From Enterococcus raffinosus (GTDB taxonomy: Bacteria; Bacillota; Bacilli; Lactobacillales; Enterococcaceae): a stretch of DNA of 64,000 nucleotides. This document shows, piece by piece, positions 37,195 to 45,594 of this stretch (position 1 is the stretch's first letter; each line of letters starts with the position of its first letter). Location of the stretch: NCBI RefSeq assembly GCF_001886185.1, contig NZ_JXLA01000014.1, positions 40,540 to 104,539 of the forward strand, in the 5' to 3' direction. Made by a program: the position numbers and the translations under genes. The notes beneath the pieces were generated by a model. That model ran no database searches. It was not told the DNA's origin and saw only the letters and a list, made by a program, of their open reading frames with translations.

Positions 37195-37701
37195 ATGGGC
37201 GTAATTAATTTAGCTCGAGTGGATGAACGGTTGATCCACGGACAAGTAATGATGACTTTATCACAAAAAAGTGGGGTCAACTCAATTTTCGTAGTAGACG
37301 AAGTAGTGGCGAAGGATAAATTTATGCGTGATCTATATAAAAATGCTGGCAGCCGCACAGGACAGAAGACCATCGTGATTACTCCGGAAAAAGCGAAATT
37401 TTACTGGGATGAATTTAATTTCAAAGAATACAACTGTATTTTGATCACAAAAACAGTCAGTGTAATTTACGATTTAGTAAAACACGGTGTGCCAATGAAA
37501 GAATTAAATATTGGCGGGATTGCACAAAAAGATCCTGAGAAAGATTTACTCGTGACGAAATCTGTTTATCTAAACAAAGAAGATGCAGAACGATTAAAAG
37601 ATATGAATGAAAATTATGGTGTCGAAGATATTTATTTCCAAGCAACACCAGCTGCACCAAAATCCAGTTTAAAAGATGTACTAAAACAATTCGGTTTGTA
37701 G
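37195..37701 (+). CDS. PTS mannose-family EIIB
   Basis: A 168-residue EIIB. NLARVDERLIHGQVMMT carries the phospho-His at residue 14. The ATG at 37195 is preferred to the GTG at 37186, which would sit too close to the AAAAGGA ribosome site. It transfers phosphate to the incoming substrate with EIIC/EIID. Confidence 0.88.
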   Translation: MGVINLARVDERLIHGQVMMTLSQKSGVNSIFVVDEVVAKDKFMRDLYKNAGSRTGQKTIVITPEKAKFYWDEFNFKEYNCILITKTVSVIYDLVKHGVPMKELNIGGIAQKDPEKDLLVTKSVYLNKEDAERLKDMNENYGVEDIYFQATPAAPKSSLKDVLKQFGL

Positions 37702-37735
37702 AATTTTTTGACTGAAAGAACAGGAGAGAGCATAG

Positions 37736-38609
37736 ATGGAGCAAACAGAGGGGTTCAAGGATTGGTTATTTCGATACCAATACGTTTATCGATTGCGGCG
37801 GACTGAAAAGAGTAAAAAAAGATTTCTTGCGGCATTGGTAACGGATATCGCTAAAATGCGGAAAGATGTTCGTGTTATTGAATACGATCAAAAAAAAAAA
37901 CTACGCGGCGCGAAATGTCTATGTTGGTAATATCAAACAAGCGGATCGCATCATTTGCACCTTCTATGATACTCCTCCTGAAAGTTTTGGTTCGTATCAG
38001 TTGTTTGATCGGAAAGACCAAGCGCAGAAGACGACCAAGTTTATTTTACTAAGCTCAATAGCCGCAATTCTTTTTGGGTTCATTGGTACGCTGATCTATA
38101 TGCGTTTTGCACCAAATTCTTTTCAATGGAACGCACTCAGCACTTTCGTGATTATGGCGATTTACGCAGGCTACTTTGCTTTGTTAGGAAAAATAACAAA
38201 GGGGTTGTCTAATCGAAAAACATTGGTACGAAATACGTCGTCGATATTGACGATGCTGAAGATGATCGCGGAAAATAAACAGAAAAATATTGCCTATGCT
38301 TTTTTAGATGAAGGCAGCTATGGCACTAAAGGTTTGGACGAGCTGCAAAAACAAGCGAATGGACGTTGTAAAATTTATTATTTAGACAGTATAGGTGCGC
38401 CAGCGCCATTACATCTTGTCGGTGAATCACCAAATAACCAAATCATTCATGAAAATATGGATTATCAAGCTTCTGATCAGAAGGTAAATTATATTTTCAG
38501 TGCAAGAACAGATCAAGAGAATCGCGCTTTTTATTTAAATCCAGCTGATTTAAAGGAAAAGCAATTGAATATGGAAAATATAGCCACTGTGACGAGCTTG
38601 TTTCAGTGA
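37736..38609 (+). pseudogene. M28-peptidase-like membrane protein, frameshifted at an A11 tract
   Basis: The first frame (37736-37930) and the next (from about 37899) join into one 290-residue protein if one A is removed from the 11-A run at 37890-37900. The joined protein has an M28-like start (YRLRRTEKSKKRFLAAL, RNVYVG), a CTFYDTP segment where active enzymes have HYDT, two membrane helices (about 102-145) and a second M28-like part with YAFLDEGSYGTKG and YYLDSIG. Metal ligands seem lost, so it is probably a pseudo-peptidase. GGAGAG precedes the ATG. It may be expressed by slippage, be phase-variable, be broken, or reflect a sequence error. Confidence 0.65.
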
Positions 38610-38625
38610 GAGAAAGGGAGGACCT

Positions 38626-39069
38626 ATGTTAGGGATCGTAATTGCAACACATGGAAATTTAAGTGATGGGCTGAAGGATGCAGCAGAAGTGATTGTTGGG
38701 ACAACGAATAATATTGCGACAGTCAATTTAAATCCCGGAGATGATCTTCAAGAATTGGGAAAACAGATTGAAGACGCAGTCAAAGAGGTCCATCAGGAGA
38801 ACGGGGTTATTGTTTTAACGGACTTGGTTAGTGCCAGTCCTTATAATCAATCTGTTTTGATTACCAATGGTTTAGATCCAACACTTCAAGAAAAGATTTA
38901 TATCATTGGCGGAGTAAATTTACCCATGCTGCTAGAAACTATCAATCATCAAATTTTGAGTACTCCCGTTGAAGAAGCAGCACCAGCGGTTATGAAACAA
39001 GGCTCAGATAGCTTAGCTATTTGGCATATTTCAGAGATTGAAGACGAGGAAGACGAAGACGACTTTTAA
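38626..39069 (+). CDS. PTS mannose-family EIIA
   Basis: A 147-residue EIIA(Man). [13 protein letters not shown] holds the phospho-His at residue 9, and [14 protein letters not shown] is the second motif. The C-terminus is very acidic ([11 protein letters not shown]), like that of the EIIC in this operon. AAAGGGAGG precedes the ATG. It completes the four-part PTS of this block. Confidence 0.9.
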   Translation: MLGIVIATHGNLSDGLKDAAEVIVGTTNNIATVNLNPGDDLQELGKQIEDAVKEVHQENGVIVLTDLVSASPYNQSVLITNGLDPTLQEKIYIIGGVNLPMLLETINHQILSTPVEEAAPAVMKQGSDSLAIWHISEIEDEEDEDDF

Positions 39070-39090
39070 TAGGAATAGGAGACTAAATTA

Positions 39091-40158
39091 ATGAAATGGG
39101 GCTTTAGATGGTATGGAGAGAAAGGCGACTCCATTCCTTTAAATCATGTGAGACAGATACCAGGCATTAACGGCGTAGTGGGAACATTACTGAACAAATT
39201 ACCCGGCGACGTTTGGGAAGTTTCTGAGATAAGAGAGTTAAAAGAATCGATTGAAAAAGAAAATTTAGAATTATTAGGAATAGAAAGCGTCGCGATTCAT
39301 GATGCGATCAAGGCAGGTACCGCTGAACGAGATCAGTATATCGAGAACTATATCCAGACAATCAAAAATCTTTCAAAATGTGGGGTTCATCTGATTTGTT
39401 ACAGCTTCAAACCAATCTTCGGCTGGGCAAAAACAACGCTGAATTATGAAAATGAAGATGGTAGTCTGGCACTGTTATACGATCAAGCAGTTGTAGACAA
39501 TATGGAACCAGGGGACATGTATAAACTAATCAGCAGTCAATCAAAAGGCTTCCAGTTGTCTGGTTGGGAGGAAGAACGGCTTAACAAATTCAATTCGTTA
39601 GTGGAAATGTATGAAGGGGTGACTGAAGAGGTTCTGTTTGATAATTTGAAATACTTCCTTGAGAAGATCATTCCGATTTGTGAAGAAGCGGATGTGAAAA
39701 TGGGGATTCACCCAGATGATCCACCTTGGGAAATTTTTGGTTTTCCTCGTATCACAAAAAATCTCGCGGATTTGCAGCGAATTACCAGCATGGTTGATTC
39801 TCCATATAATGGCATCACTCTATGTACTGGAGCTTTGGGTGCAGATCCGGATAACGACATGGTCGAAATCATTCATGCCATTGGTGATCGGATCAACTTT
39901 GTCCACTTCCGTAATGTAGAATTCTTAGGCTATCGGAAGTTTAAGGAAACGGCACATTTATCTACGGAAGGCTCATTAGATATGTACGCAATTATGGAGG
40001 CCTTAGTAGACGTCGGCTTTGACGGTGTGATTCGTCCAGACCATGGCCGCACGCTTTGGGGTGAGGTTGCCAGACCTGGCTATGGCTTATACGATCGCGC
40101 GATGGGTATTACGTATATGCAGGGCCTGCACGAAGCCATTACCAAACGAAAAGGTTAA
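39091..40158 (+). CDS. uxuA: Mannonate dehydratase
   Basis: A 355-residue UxuA-family enzyme, normally D-mannonate to 2-keto-3-deoxygluconate. FRWYGEKGDSIPL, QIPGINGVVGTL, IHPDDPPW, LCTGALGADPDND, VHFRNVEF and RPDHGR carry the metal-binding His, Cys, His and Asp. In this operon the substrate probably arrives phosphorylated through the PTS, so the enzyme may act on a 6-phosphohexonate to give KDPG (inference). The next gene encodes KDPG-type aldolase. Confidence 0.9.
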   Translation: MKWGFRWYGEKGDSIPLNHVRQIPGINGVVGTLLNKLPGDVWEVSEIRELKESIEKENLELLGIESVAIHDAIKAGTAERDQYIENYIQTIKNLSKCGVHLICYSFKPIFGWAKTTLNYENEDGSLALLYDQAVVDNMEPGDMYKLISSQSKGFQLSGWEEERLNKFNSLVEMYEGVTEEVLFDNLKYFLEKIIPICEEADVKMGIHPDDPPWEIFGFPRITKNLADLQRITSMVDSPYNGITLCTGALGADPDNDMVEIIHAIGDRINFVHFRNVEFLGYRKFKETAHLSTEGSLDMYAIMEALVDVGFDGVIRPDHGRTLWGEVARPGYGLYDRAMGITYMQGLHEAITKRKG

Positions 40159-40184
40159 ATATTGCGCAGAAAGTGAGCGGAAAA

Positions 40185-40823
40185 ATGTCAGTAAATATGA
40201 AACATAAGGTTTATGAACAATTATCGCAAACCAAACTTTTGCCGTTATACACGGCAACTGATTTGAGCTATTTATCTGTAGTAGAAGAGATTCTAATCGA
40301 AAATAATGTTCCTCTGATTGAAGTGACCTTTCGTAGTGAGCTAGCGGCTGAAGCAATCAAGCGATTAGCGGAGTCCGGCAAGCTAATGGTTGGTGCTGGA
40401 ACAGTTCGAACACTAGCAGAAGCGAAAATTGCGGTTGAAAATGGTGCGCAATTCGTTGTTTCTCCAGCAGTCGTCCCTGATGTGATCGAATATTGCTTGG
40501 ATCATGAGGTTCCAGTCTTTCCTGGAACGGCAACACCAAGAGATATTCAGCAGGCAGCAGATTATGGACTTAAGGTCGTAAAATTTTTCCCAGCAGATAT
40601 TTATGGAGGACTAAAAGCCATTGATGCATTAAGCGGTCCATTCTATGATATAAAATTCTTACCAACTGGCGGAATTAACGGAGAAAACTTCTTAGAATAT
40701 CTTGATAACCCAAATGTAGTAGGTGTGGGCGGTTCCTTCATCCTCTCAGAAAAAGTTATTAAAGAAGACAATGGAAAGAAAATGAATCAGCTTCTTCACT
40801 CATACGTTCAACAAATCAATTAA
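40185..40823 (+). CDS. eda: 2-keto-3-deoxy-6-phosphogluconate (KDPG) aldolase
   Basis: A 212-residue class I aldolase. EVTFRS, GAGTV, SPAVVPDVI, PGTATPRDI and VKFFPADIYGG (with the Schiff-base Lys) are the KDPG/KHG aldolase landmarks, as is FLPTGGIN. It splits KDPG to pyruvate and glyceraldehyde 3-phosphate. The ATG at 40185 follows AGTGAGCGG. The GTG at 40173 and ATG at 40197 are alternatives. It is the last gene of the operon. No KDG kinase gene is present in the operon. Confidence 0.88.
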   Translation: MSVNMKHKVYEQLSQTKLLPLYTATDLSYLSVVEEILIENNVPLIEVTFRSELAAEAIKRLAESGKLMVGAGTVRTLAEAKIAVENGAQFVVSPAVVPDVIEYCLDHEVPVFPGTATPRDIQQAADYGLKVVKFFPADIYGGLKAIDALSGPFYDIKFLPTGGINGENFLEYLDNPNVVGVGGSFILSEKVIKEDNGKKMNQLLHSYVQQIN

Positions 40824-40841
40824 TTCTAACGTGAAATAAAG

Positions 40842-40891
40842 AACATTTGCATCCAGACTTTTGAAAAAAGGTCGATGCAAATGTTTTTTTC
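40842..40891 (+). terminator. Intrinsic terminator of the hexonate-type operon
   Basis: AACATTTGCATC pairs with GATGCAAATGTT around a 20-nt loop, then TTTTTT. Confidence 0.85.
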
Positions 40892-41042
40892 TTAATTGTA
40901 ATAAGTCGCTCTCTTCATAATAACGCCACATTTTTTTCTAACTTTCCTTCAAAAAGCTCATAGCTTTTTCAAACATTTAGCGTAAGATGAACTTAACCCT
41001 AAAAATAATTCTTTTTCCCCTGTGAAAGCAGGAACCCCCAAT

Positions 41043-41078
41043 AAAAAAGAGCTGGCGCAAGGACGTCAGCTCTTTTTT
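41043..41078. terminator. Bidirectional terminator
   Basis: AAAAAAGAGCTG-G-CG pairs with CG-T-CAGCTCTTTTTT over a 6-nt loop, between convergent transcripts. The 150 nt before it (40892-41042) show no gene. Confidence 0.85.
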
Positions 41079-41105
41079 ATGTCTATCTATTTTTTTACAT
41101 CCATC

Positions 41106-41765
41106 CTAACTGAATACCCATGCATTGGCTAGCTCAGGCATAAGATGGTCCAAGGAGTACTTTTGTTTGTAGTGTTCCTTTTCTGGGCGATCATTTGGAT
41201 CATAGACAATTATTTGATCACTTTGAAGATCCTTTTTGATTACCATGATATGTCCAACTTCGGTGAACTCGCCAGGTGTAACGGAAATTACCAGTGGTTG
41301 ATTTTGATTTAAGTGTTGTTGTATTTTGGCTTGATCCTTCCCAAGTTCTTCAAGGGCAAGGCCATAATTTTGAGCAAAGGCAGGGAAAATCGACCAAGCG
41401 GTGCCTTGTCCTGCTTCATAATAATTGTTGCCGCTCCATTGTAGAATTTCTGTTGGATAAACGGTTCGCTTTTCTTGGTAAGAAAGAATCATGGCTAAGG
41501 AGGTGATCGCACACCCATTTGTGGCTAAGTCATTTTGACTGGAGCCACTGCCATAAGCTTTATCAGCCCAACGCGGGTCTGTTTGCAAAAGTAACGAAAA
41601 ATCCTGACCATGCTCTTGTAAATATTGATTGGCACTGGCCGAAAAATCCTGTTGACTGTTAACTTTATTATCAAAGTGAAAGAATCGAGAAGAGAGGATC
41701 CCTAAACTTGCCATCACTAAAAAAAATCCAAGTATTATTGATAAGGGTCGATTTTTTCGCCTCAT
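41106..41765 (-). CDS. Membrane-anchored C39-like cysteine peptidase
   Basis: A 219-residue protein with a basic N-terminus and one hydrophobic helix (about 8-26), an export signal or anchor. The Peptidase_C39_2 domain follows: Cys85 in NGCAITS, His172 in EVGHIMV and Asp189 in VYDPND form the likely catalytic set. The start at 41765 is used as it follows GTGGAGGTG. An upstream in-frame ATG lies inside a hairpin. That hairpin doubles as a terminator for the ABC-F gene ahead of it. The substrate is unknown. Confidence 0.82.
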   Translation of the reverse strand: MRRKNRPLSIILGFFLVMASLGILSSRFFHFDNKVNSQQDFSASANQYLQEHGQDFSLLLQTDPRWADKAYGSGSSQNDLATNGCAITSLAMILSYQEKRTVYPTEILQWSGNNYYEAGQGTAWSIFPAFAQNYGLALEELGKDQAKIQQHLNQNQPLVISVTPGEFTEVGHIMVIKKDLQSDQIIVYDPNDRPEKEHYKQKYSLDHLMPELANAWVFS

Positions 41766-41770
41766 AAAAA

Positions 41771-41812
41771 ACACCTCCACTCTCTTATTAAAGCGAAAAA
41801 GAGTGAAGGTGT
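41771..41812 (-). terminator. Hairpin joining ABC-F terminator and peptidase ribosome site
   Basis: Read on the minus strand, ACACCTTCACTCT pairs with AGAGTGGAGGTGT (one G-U pair) and is followed by TTTTTT and then the ATG. The 3' arm contains the peptidase's GGAGG ribosome site. It can act as an intrinsic terminator and can also hide that site. Confidence 0.65.
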
Positions 41813-41832
41813 CATCGGTCAAAAGTTGTAAG

Positions 41833-43752
41833 TTATTCAAAATCTTCTAATTCTAAGCTAAGTTCTTCCCAACTAGCGAGTTGTTCTTCTTGCTCGGCTT
41901 TTTGAGCCTCTAACTCATTCGTCAGTGCTAAAAGTTGGACATGGTCGTTCAGTATTTCTGGCTGACTCATTTGAGCCTCTAATTCATCGATTTTTTCATC
42001 CAAAGTGGCGAGCGTTTCCTCAATGGCTTCGATTTTTCGACGCAAGCTGCGGATCAGCTTTTGCTGTTCTTTGTCTTGATAAAATTTCTTTTTAGGAGCT
42101 TCTATCGGAGCCTCTTCTCTCGCCTGCAGTTCGGCGATTTCTTCTTCCTCTTTTTTCTTTTCTAAGTAATAATCGTAATCCCCTAAATATAACTTGCTGC
42201 CTTCAGGAGACAGTTCGATGACCTTGTTGGCGATACGATTAATAAAGTAACGGTCATGAGAAACAAAGAGCAAAGTCCCTTGATAATCGATAAGGGCGTT
42301 CTCTAACACCTCTTTATTATCAATGTCTAAATGGTTCGTTGGTTCATCTAGAATCAAGAAGTTCTCTTTATTCATTGAAAGCTTTGCCAATGCAACCCGC
42401 GCTTTTTCCCCGCCACTAAGTAAGGGAATCGTTTTTTCAACATCTTCACCACTGAAAAGGAATCCGCCAAGAACATTTCGAATGTCTTTTTCAGGCGTTG
42501 TAGGGTGTTCATCCCATAGCTCTGCCAGAATTGTCTTGTTTCCATGTAAGTCTGCTTGACCTTGATCATAATAGCCTACAGTGACGTTTGTCCCAAAATG
42601 TGGTTGGCCTTTAATAAAGGGCAGCTGACCGATGAGAGACTTTAGCAGAGTAGATTTGCCGATACCATTTGGTCCGACTAATGCGATGGCATCTTCTCGT
42701 CGGATGTCTAAGTCAATTGGCTCAGACAATGTCTCCTCATAACCGATGGCAGCTTCTTCCACCTGCAAAACGACATTACCGGAAACCTTATCGATATCAA
42801 ACATAAACTTCGCGGATTTTTCTTTTCCATCTGGTCGATCCAGTCGATCCATTTTTTCCAAAGTTTTCCGCCGACTCTGAGCTCGTTTTGTCGTTGAAGC
42901 ACGAACTAGGTTGCGAGCGACAAAATCTTCCAACTTTTCAATTTCTACTTGTTGCTTTTCGTAAGCCTTCCAATCGCTGGCAAGCTGTGCGGCCTTTAAA
43001 TCTAAATAGCGAGAGTAATTTCCTGTATAGTGCCGAATCTTATGTCTGGAAATTTCATAGATTTCGTTAACGACACGATCTAAAAAGTAGCGGTCATGAG
43101 AGACAATTAGCAGTGCACCGGAATAGCCTTGCAGGTAATCTTCCAGCCAAGCCAAAGTTTCAATATCTAAATGGTTGGTCGGTTCATCGAGGATTAAAAT
43201 ATCTGGTTTAACTAGCAACATTCGAGCCAAAGCCAAACGTGTTTTCTGACCACCAGAGAGAGTACTGATCTCTTTATCATAAAAGCTTTCGTCAAATTTA
43301 AATCCATGTAAAACACTACGAATTTCATTTTCGTAACCGTAGCCGTTTTGATCATTAAAGTCGTGCTGCAACTGATCGTATTCCTTCAATAGAGAAGCGT
43401 AGCGACTATCACTTTCCGGTGTTTCACCAATTGCGACTTCTACTTCCCGCATTCGATTTTCCATTTGACGTACCGATTCAAAGGCCTTCAGCATTTCATT
43501 CCAAATGGTTTCGTTGGAATCCAGGCCGGTGTCTTGAGCAAGGTAGCCTAAACTTGCTTGTTTATTTTTAATTACCTGTCCGGCATCTGGCGCTTCGATG
43601 TTCGCGATAATTTTTAGTAATGTAGATTTTCCTGCACCATTTCGTCCAACTAGACCGATACGAGCCTTGCTGGCGACTTCAAGGTGAATGTTTTCAAATA
43701 ATGTATCCGCACCAAAATAGCGGGCAATTTGATTTGCTTGTAATAAAATCAT
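41833..43752 (-). CDS. ABC-F family ATPase (YdiF/Uup type)
   Basis: A 639-residue soluble protein with two ABC domains. Walker A sites are GRNGAGKST and GPNGIGKST. Signatures are LSGGQKTRL and LSGGEKARV, and each Walker B reads LILDEPTNHLD. The linker between domains is basic, and the C-terminus is a coiled coil (about 545-635). ABC-F proteins act on ribosomes in translation or antibiotic protection. Length and coiled coil fit YdiF/Uup-type members. No membrane segment is present. It is divergent from rex. Confidence 0.9.
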   Translation of the reverse strand: MILLQANQIARYFGADTLFENIHLEVASKARIGLVGRNGAGKSTLLKIIANIEAPDAGQVIKNKQASLGYLAQDTGLDSNETIWNEMLKAFESVRQMENRMREVEVAIGETPESDSRYASLLKEYDQLQHDFNDQNGYGYENEIRSVLHGFKFDESFYDKEISTLSGGQKTRLALARMLLVKPDILILDEPTNHLDIETLAWLEDYLQGYSGALLIVSHDRYFLDRVVNEIYEISRHKIRHYTGNYSRYLDLKAAQLASDWKAYEKQQVEIEKLEDFVARNLVRASTTKRAQSRRKTLEKMDRLDRPDGKEKSAKFMFDIDKVSGNVVLQVEEAAIGYEETLSEPIDLDIRREDAIALVGPNGIGKSTLLKSLIGQLPFIKGQPHFGTNVTVGYYDQGQADLHGNKTILAELWDEHPTTPEKDIRNVLGGFLFSGEDVEKTIPLLSGGEKARVALAKLSMNKENFLILDEPTNHLDIDNKEVLENALIDYQGTLLFVSHDRYFINRIANKVIELSPEGSKLYLGDYDYYLEKKKEEEEIAELQAREEAPIEAPKKKFYQDKEQQKLIRSLRRKIEAIEETLATLDEKIDELEAQMSQPEILNDHVQLLALTNELEAQKAEQEEQLASWEELSLELEDFE

Positions 43753-43842
43753 TGGATATCTTCCTTAAATTTATTTTTCCGAATGGATTCAGTCTACCAT
43801 ATTTTTAAGGTCCTTGCGATTGGAAGCGGTCATTTCACCTAA

Positions 43843-43859
43843 TCGTGATTTTTTCACAA
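43843..43859. promoter_or_regulatory. Partial Rex-like operator
   Basis: Read on the minus strand, TTGTGA-N5-TCACGA resembles the Rex box TTGTGA-N6-TCACAA but has one base less in the spacer and one mismatch. It lies between the ABC-F start and the rex promoter (TTGCAA at 43877, TATTAT at 43901), so autoregulation is possible. Confidence 0.3.
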
Positions 43860-43954
43860 ATTTTCGAGCAAGTGCGTTGCAATTTCACTAACATTCTTGC
43901 TATTATAGTGCAGTAGTCAACATTTACGAATTTTTTTGATAAAGGAGAGTTATT

Positions 43955-44599
43955 GTGAAAGAACATTCAATTCCAAAAGCGACTGTTAAACGATTGCCGT
44001 TATACTATCGGTATTTACGTATTTTAAATAATGCTGGGAAAACCAAAGTTTCATCTACAGAACTAAGTGAGGCGATTCAGGTCGATAGTGCAACGATCCG
44101 CCGAGACTTTTCTTACTTTGGTGAATTGGGCAAACGTGGATATGGATATGACGTTGAAGATTTGATGCATTTCTTCGGAAAAATCTTAAACGATGATCAG
44201 TTGACCAATGTCGCATTAGTCGGTGTCGGTAATTTAGGGAGCGCCTTGTTGAAATTCAAGTTTCATCAAAGCAACAGTATTCGTGTAAGCTGTGCCTTCG
44301 ATGTCAAAGAAGATATCGTGGGACGTATCGTTGACGGTATTCCAGTCTATCCATTAGATAATATGGTAGAACAAATCAAGCTGCAGCAAATCGAAATCGC
44401 AATCTTGACGTTGCCTGCACAACAAGCGCAGCAGGTAGTGGATCAATTAGCCGCTGCGGGAATTAAAGGAATTCTGAACTTCACTGCCGCACGTTTGACT
44501 GCGCCTGAAGATGTCATTATTCAAAGCGTTGATTTAACGAATGAATTGCAAACATTGATTTACTTTTTACATCACAATACAGACAATAAAAAAGACTAA
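43955..44599 (+). CDS. rex: Redox-sensing repressor Rex
   Basis: A 214-residue Rex. The N-terminal winged helix has SSTELSEAIQVDSATIRRDFSYFG, and the C-terminal NADH-sensing Rossmann domain has LVGVGNLGSALL. A domain-swap helix ends the protein. It represses fermentation and NADH-recycling genes when NAD is high. The start is a GTG after AAAGGAGAG. Promoter TTGCAA-18-TATTAT precedes it. Confidence 0.93.
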   Translation: MKEHSIPKATVKRLPLYYRYLRILNNAGKTKVSSTELSEAIQVDSATIRRDFSYFGELGKRGYGYDVEDLMHFFGKILNDDQLTNVALVGVGNLGSALLKFKFHQSNSIRVSCAFDVKEDIVGRIVDGIPVYPLDNMVEQIKLQQIEIAILTLPAQQAQQVVDQLAAAGIKGILNFTAARLTAPEDVIIQSVDLTNELQTLIYFLHHNTDNKKD

Positions 44600-44675
44600 G
44601 CGTGTGTGAACCGACTCCAAAAAGCTAGACCAAAAATCTTACTTTTGGAGGTCGGTTCAGTGCTTAGTCTTTTTC
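44588..44675. terminator. Large bidirectional hairpin
   Basis: AAAAAGACTAAGC and TGAACCGACTCCAAAAG pair with downstream complements around a 17-nt loop, ending in CTTTTT. It separates the convergent rex and thioredoxin-like genes and reaches into both stop regions. Confidence 0.85.
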
Positions 44676-45012
44676 ATTTGAACAGCTCTTGATAATCTAT
44701 CGCTTCAGTTTCTTCCGGTAATTGTTGTAGAAGTTTTTCCAACGACTTAAAGTCAATAAAGCGAGCTTGACGAGCGACTTCTTTTCCATTGTGATAAACC
44801 AAAACGGCTGGCACAGTCAAAACCTCAAAAAAGCCAGATAACTCAGGGTCTTGAACAATATCTAAATGATGAAAAGGAATCTTGTAGCTTTCAGCCAGTG
44901 CTTTTGCCTTAGGAGCATCAACATGACAAATACTGCAAGTTTCAGAGGAGATGAAAACAATGCTATTTGTTTCGCTGGCAAGGGATTTCTTTACAGTTGT
45001 AAGATTTTCCAT
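44674..45012 (-). CDS. Thioredoxin-family protein
   Basis: A 112-residue thioredoxin-fold protein. The active site is ETCSICHVD (Cys-x-x-Cys) and the cis-Pro lies in VLTVPAVLVYHNG. It has no signal peptide, so it acts in the cytoplasm as a thiol reductase or redox partner. CSIC differs from the CGPC of housekeeping thioredoxin. AGGAAG lies before the start. Confidence 0.85.
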   Translation of the reverse strand: MENLTTVKKSLASETNSIVFISSETCSICHVDAPKAKALAESYKIPFHHLDIVQDPELSGFFEVLTVPAVLVYHNGKEVARQARFIDFKSLEKLLQQLPEETEAIDYQELFK

Positions 45013-45104
45013 TGATTAAAGCTTCCTTTCTGTGATGTTTACTTACTATCTGTAAGATAATCAGAATTGGTCAACTTGTCAATTCTTATGTTCGATAGAA
45101 ATAG

Positions 45105-45133
45105 TTGTTGGATTGAATAAAAAGCGTTATACT
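45105..45133 (+). promoter_or_regulatory. tRNA-Gly promoter
   Basis: TTGTTG (45105-45110), 17 bp, TATACT (45128-45133), 12 nt before the tRNA. Confidence 0.7.
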
Positions 45134-45145
45134 CTCTTATGTACC

Positions 45146-45216
45146 GCGGGTGTAGTTTAGTGGTAAAACAGAAGCTTCCCAAGCTTCCGTCGCGAGTTCG
45201 ATTCTCGTCACCCGCT
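45146..45216 (+). tRNA. tRNA-Gly (anticodon CCC)
   Basis: The 7-bp acceptor GCGGGTG/CACCCGC, D arm with AGTGGTAAA, anticodon arm GAAGC-TTCCCAA-GCTTC and T arm with GTTCGATTC are all present. The loop TTCCCAA gives anticodon CCC, reading GGG. CCA is not encoded. Confidence 0.93.
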
Positions 45217-45297
45217 TCATTTACGAAAGCACAGGGGTCTTAGATTAATTGGCCGCTGTGTTTTTTAGTATTTAATACTTTTCTTTTTAATGTCCCC

Positions 45298-45410
45298 TTG
45301 CTATTCAATCAGTGATTGATGTATGCTAAGGGTGATGTGAGGGGAAACCTTCACTTAGGGTAATTTATCCTGATTAAACCAACGTTTGTGGCTGAGCGTT
45401 GGTTTTTTTG
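45298..45410 (+). ncRNA. Candidate small structured RNA with own promoter and terminator
   Basis: TTGCTA (45298-45303), 18 bp and TATGCT (45322-45327) form a promoter. Transcription from about 45334 would give about 77 nt. The RNA folds into GTGAGGG-GAAA-CCTTCAC (a GNRA-type tetraloop), a weak AGGGTAA hairpin and a terminator AAACCAACG...CGTTGGTTT with a T run ending near 45409. No ORF is inside. It could be an sRNA or a riboswitch-like leader of the gene at 45595. Confidence 0.5.
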
Positions 45411-45594
45411 TATTGCTTTGTAAGCGGATTATGCGAAAAAGTATATTTTTTTGAAATACAATAGAATCTGAAGTGCTTACTTTAATGAAGGAATTTGTTT
45501 GTATATAAAATCGATTTTTTTCTATTTGAGATTTTCTAGTGTTCTTATTTTGTGGGGCATATACTATGAGCTAACTATTAAAGGAGGAGAAACG

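Noticed and set aside
45298..45410. Fluoride or preQ1 riboswitch
   Set aside because: GGTGATG is shared with fluoride RNAs, but the remaining conserved parts are missing and the downstream gene is not a fluoride exporter.
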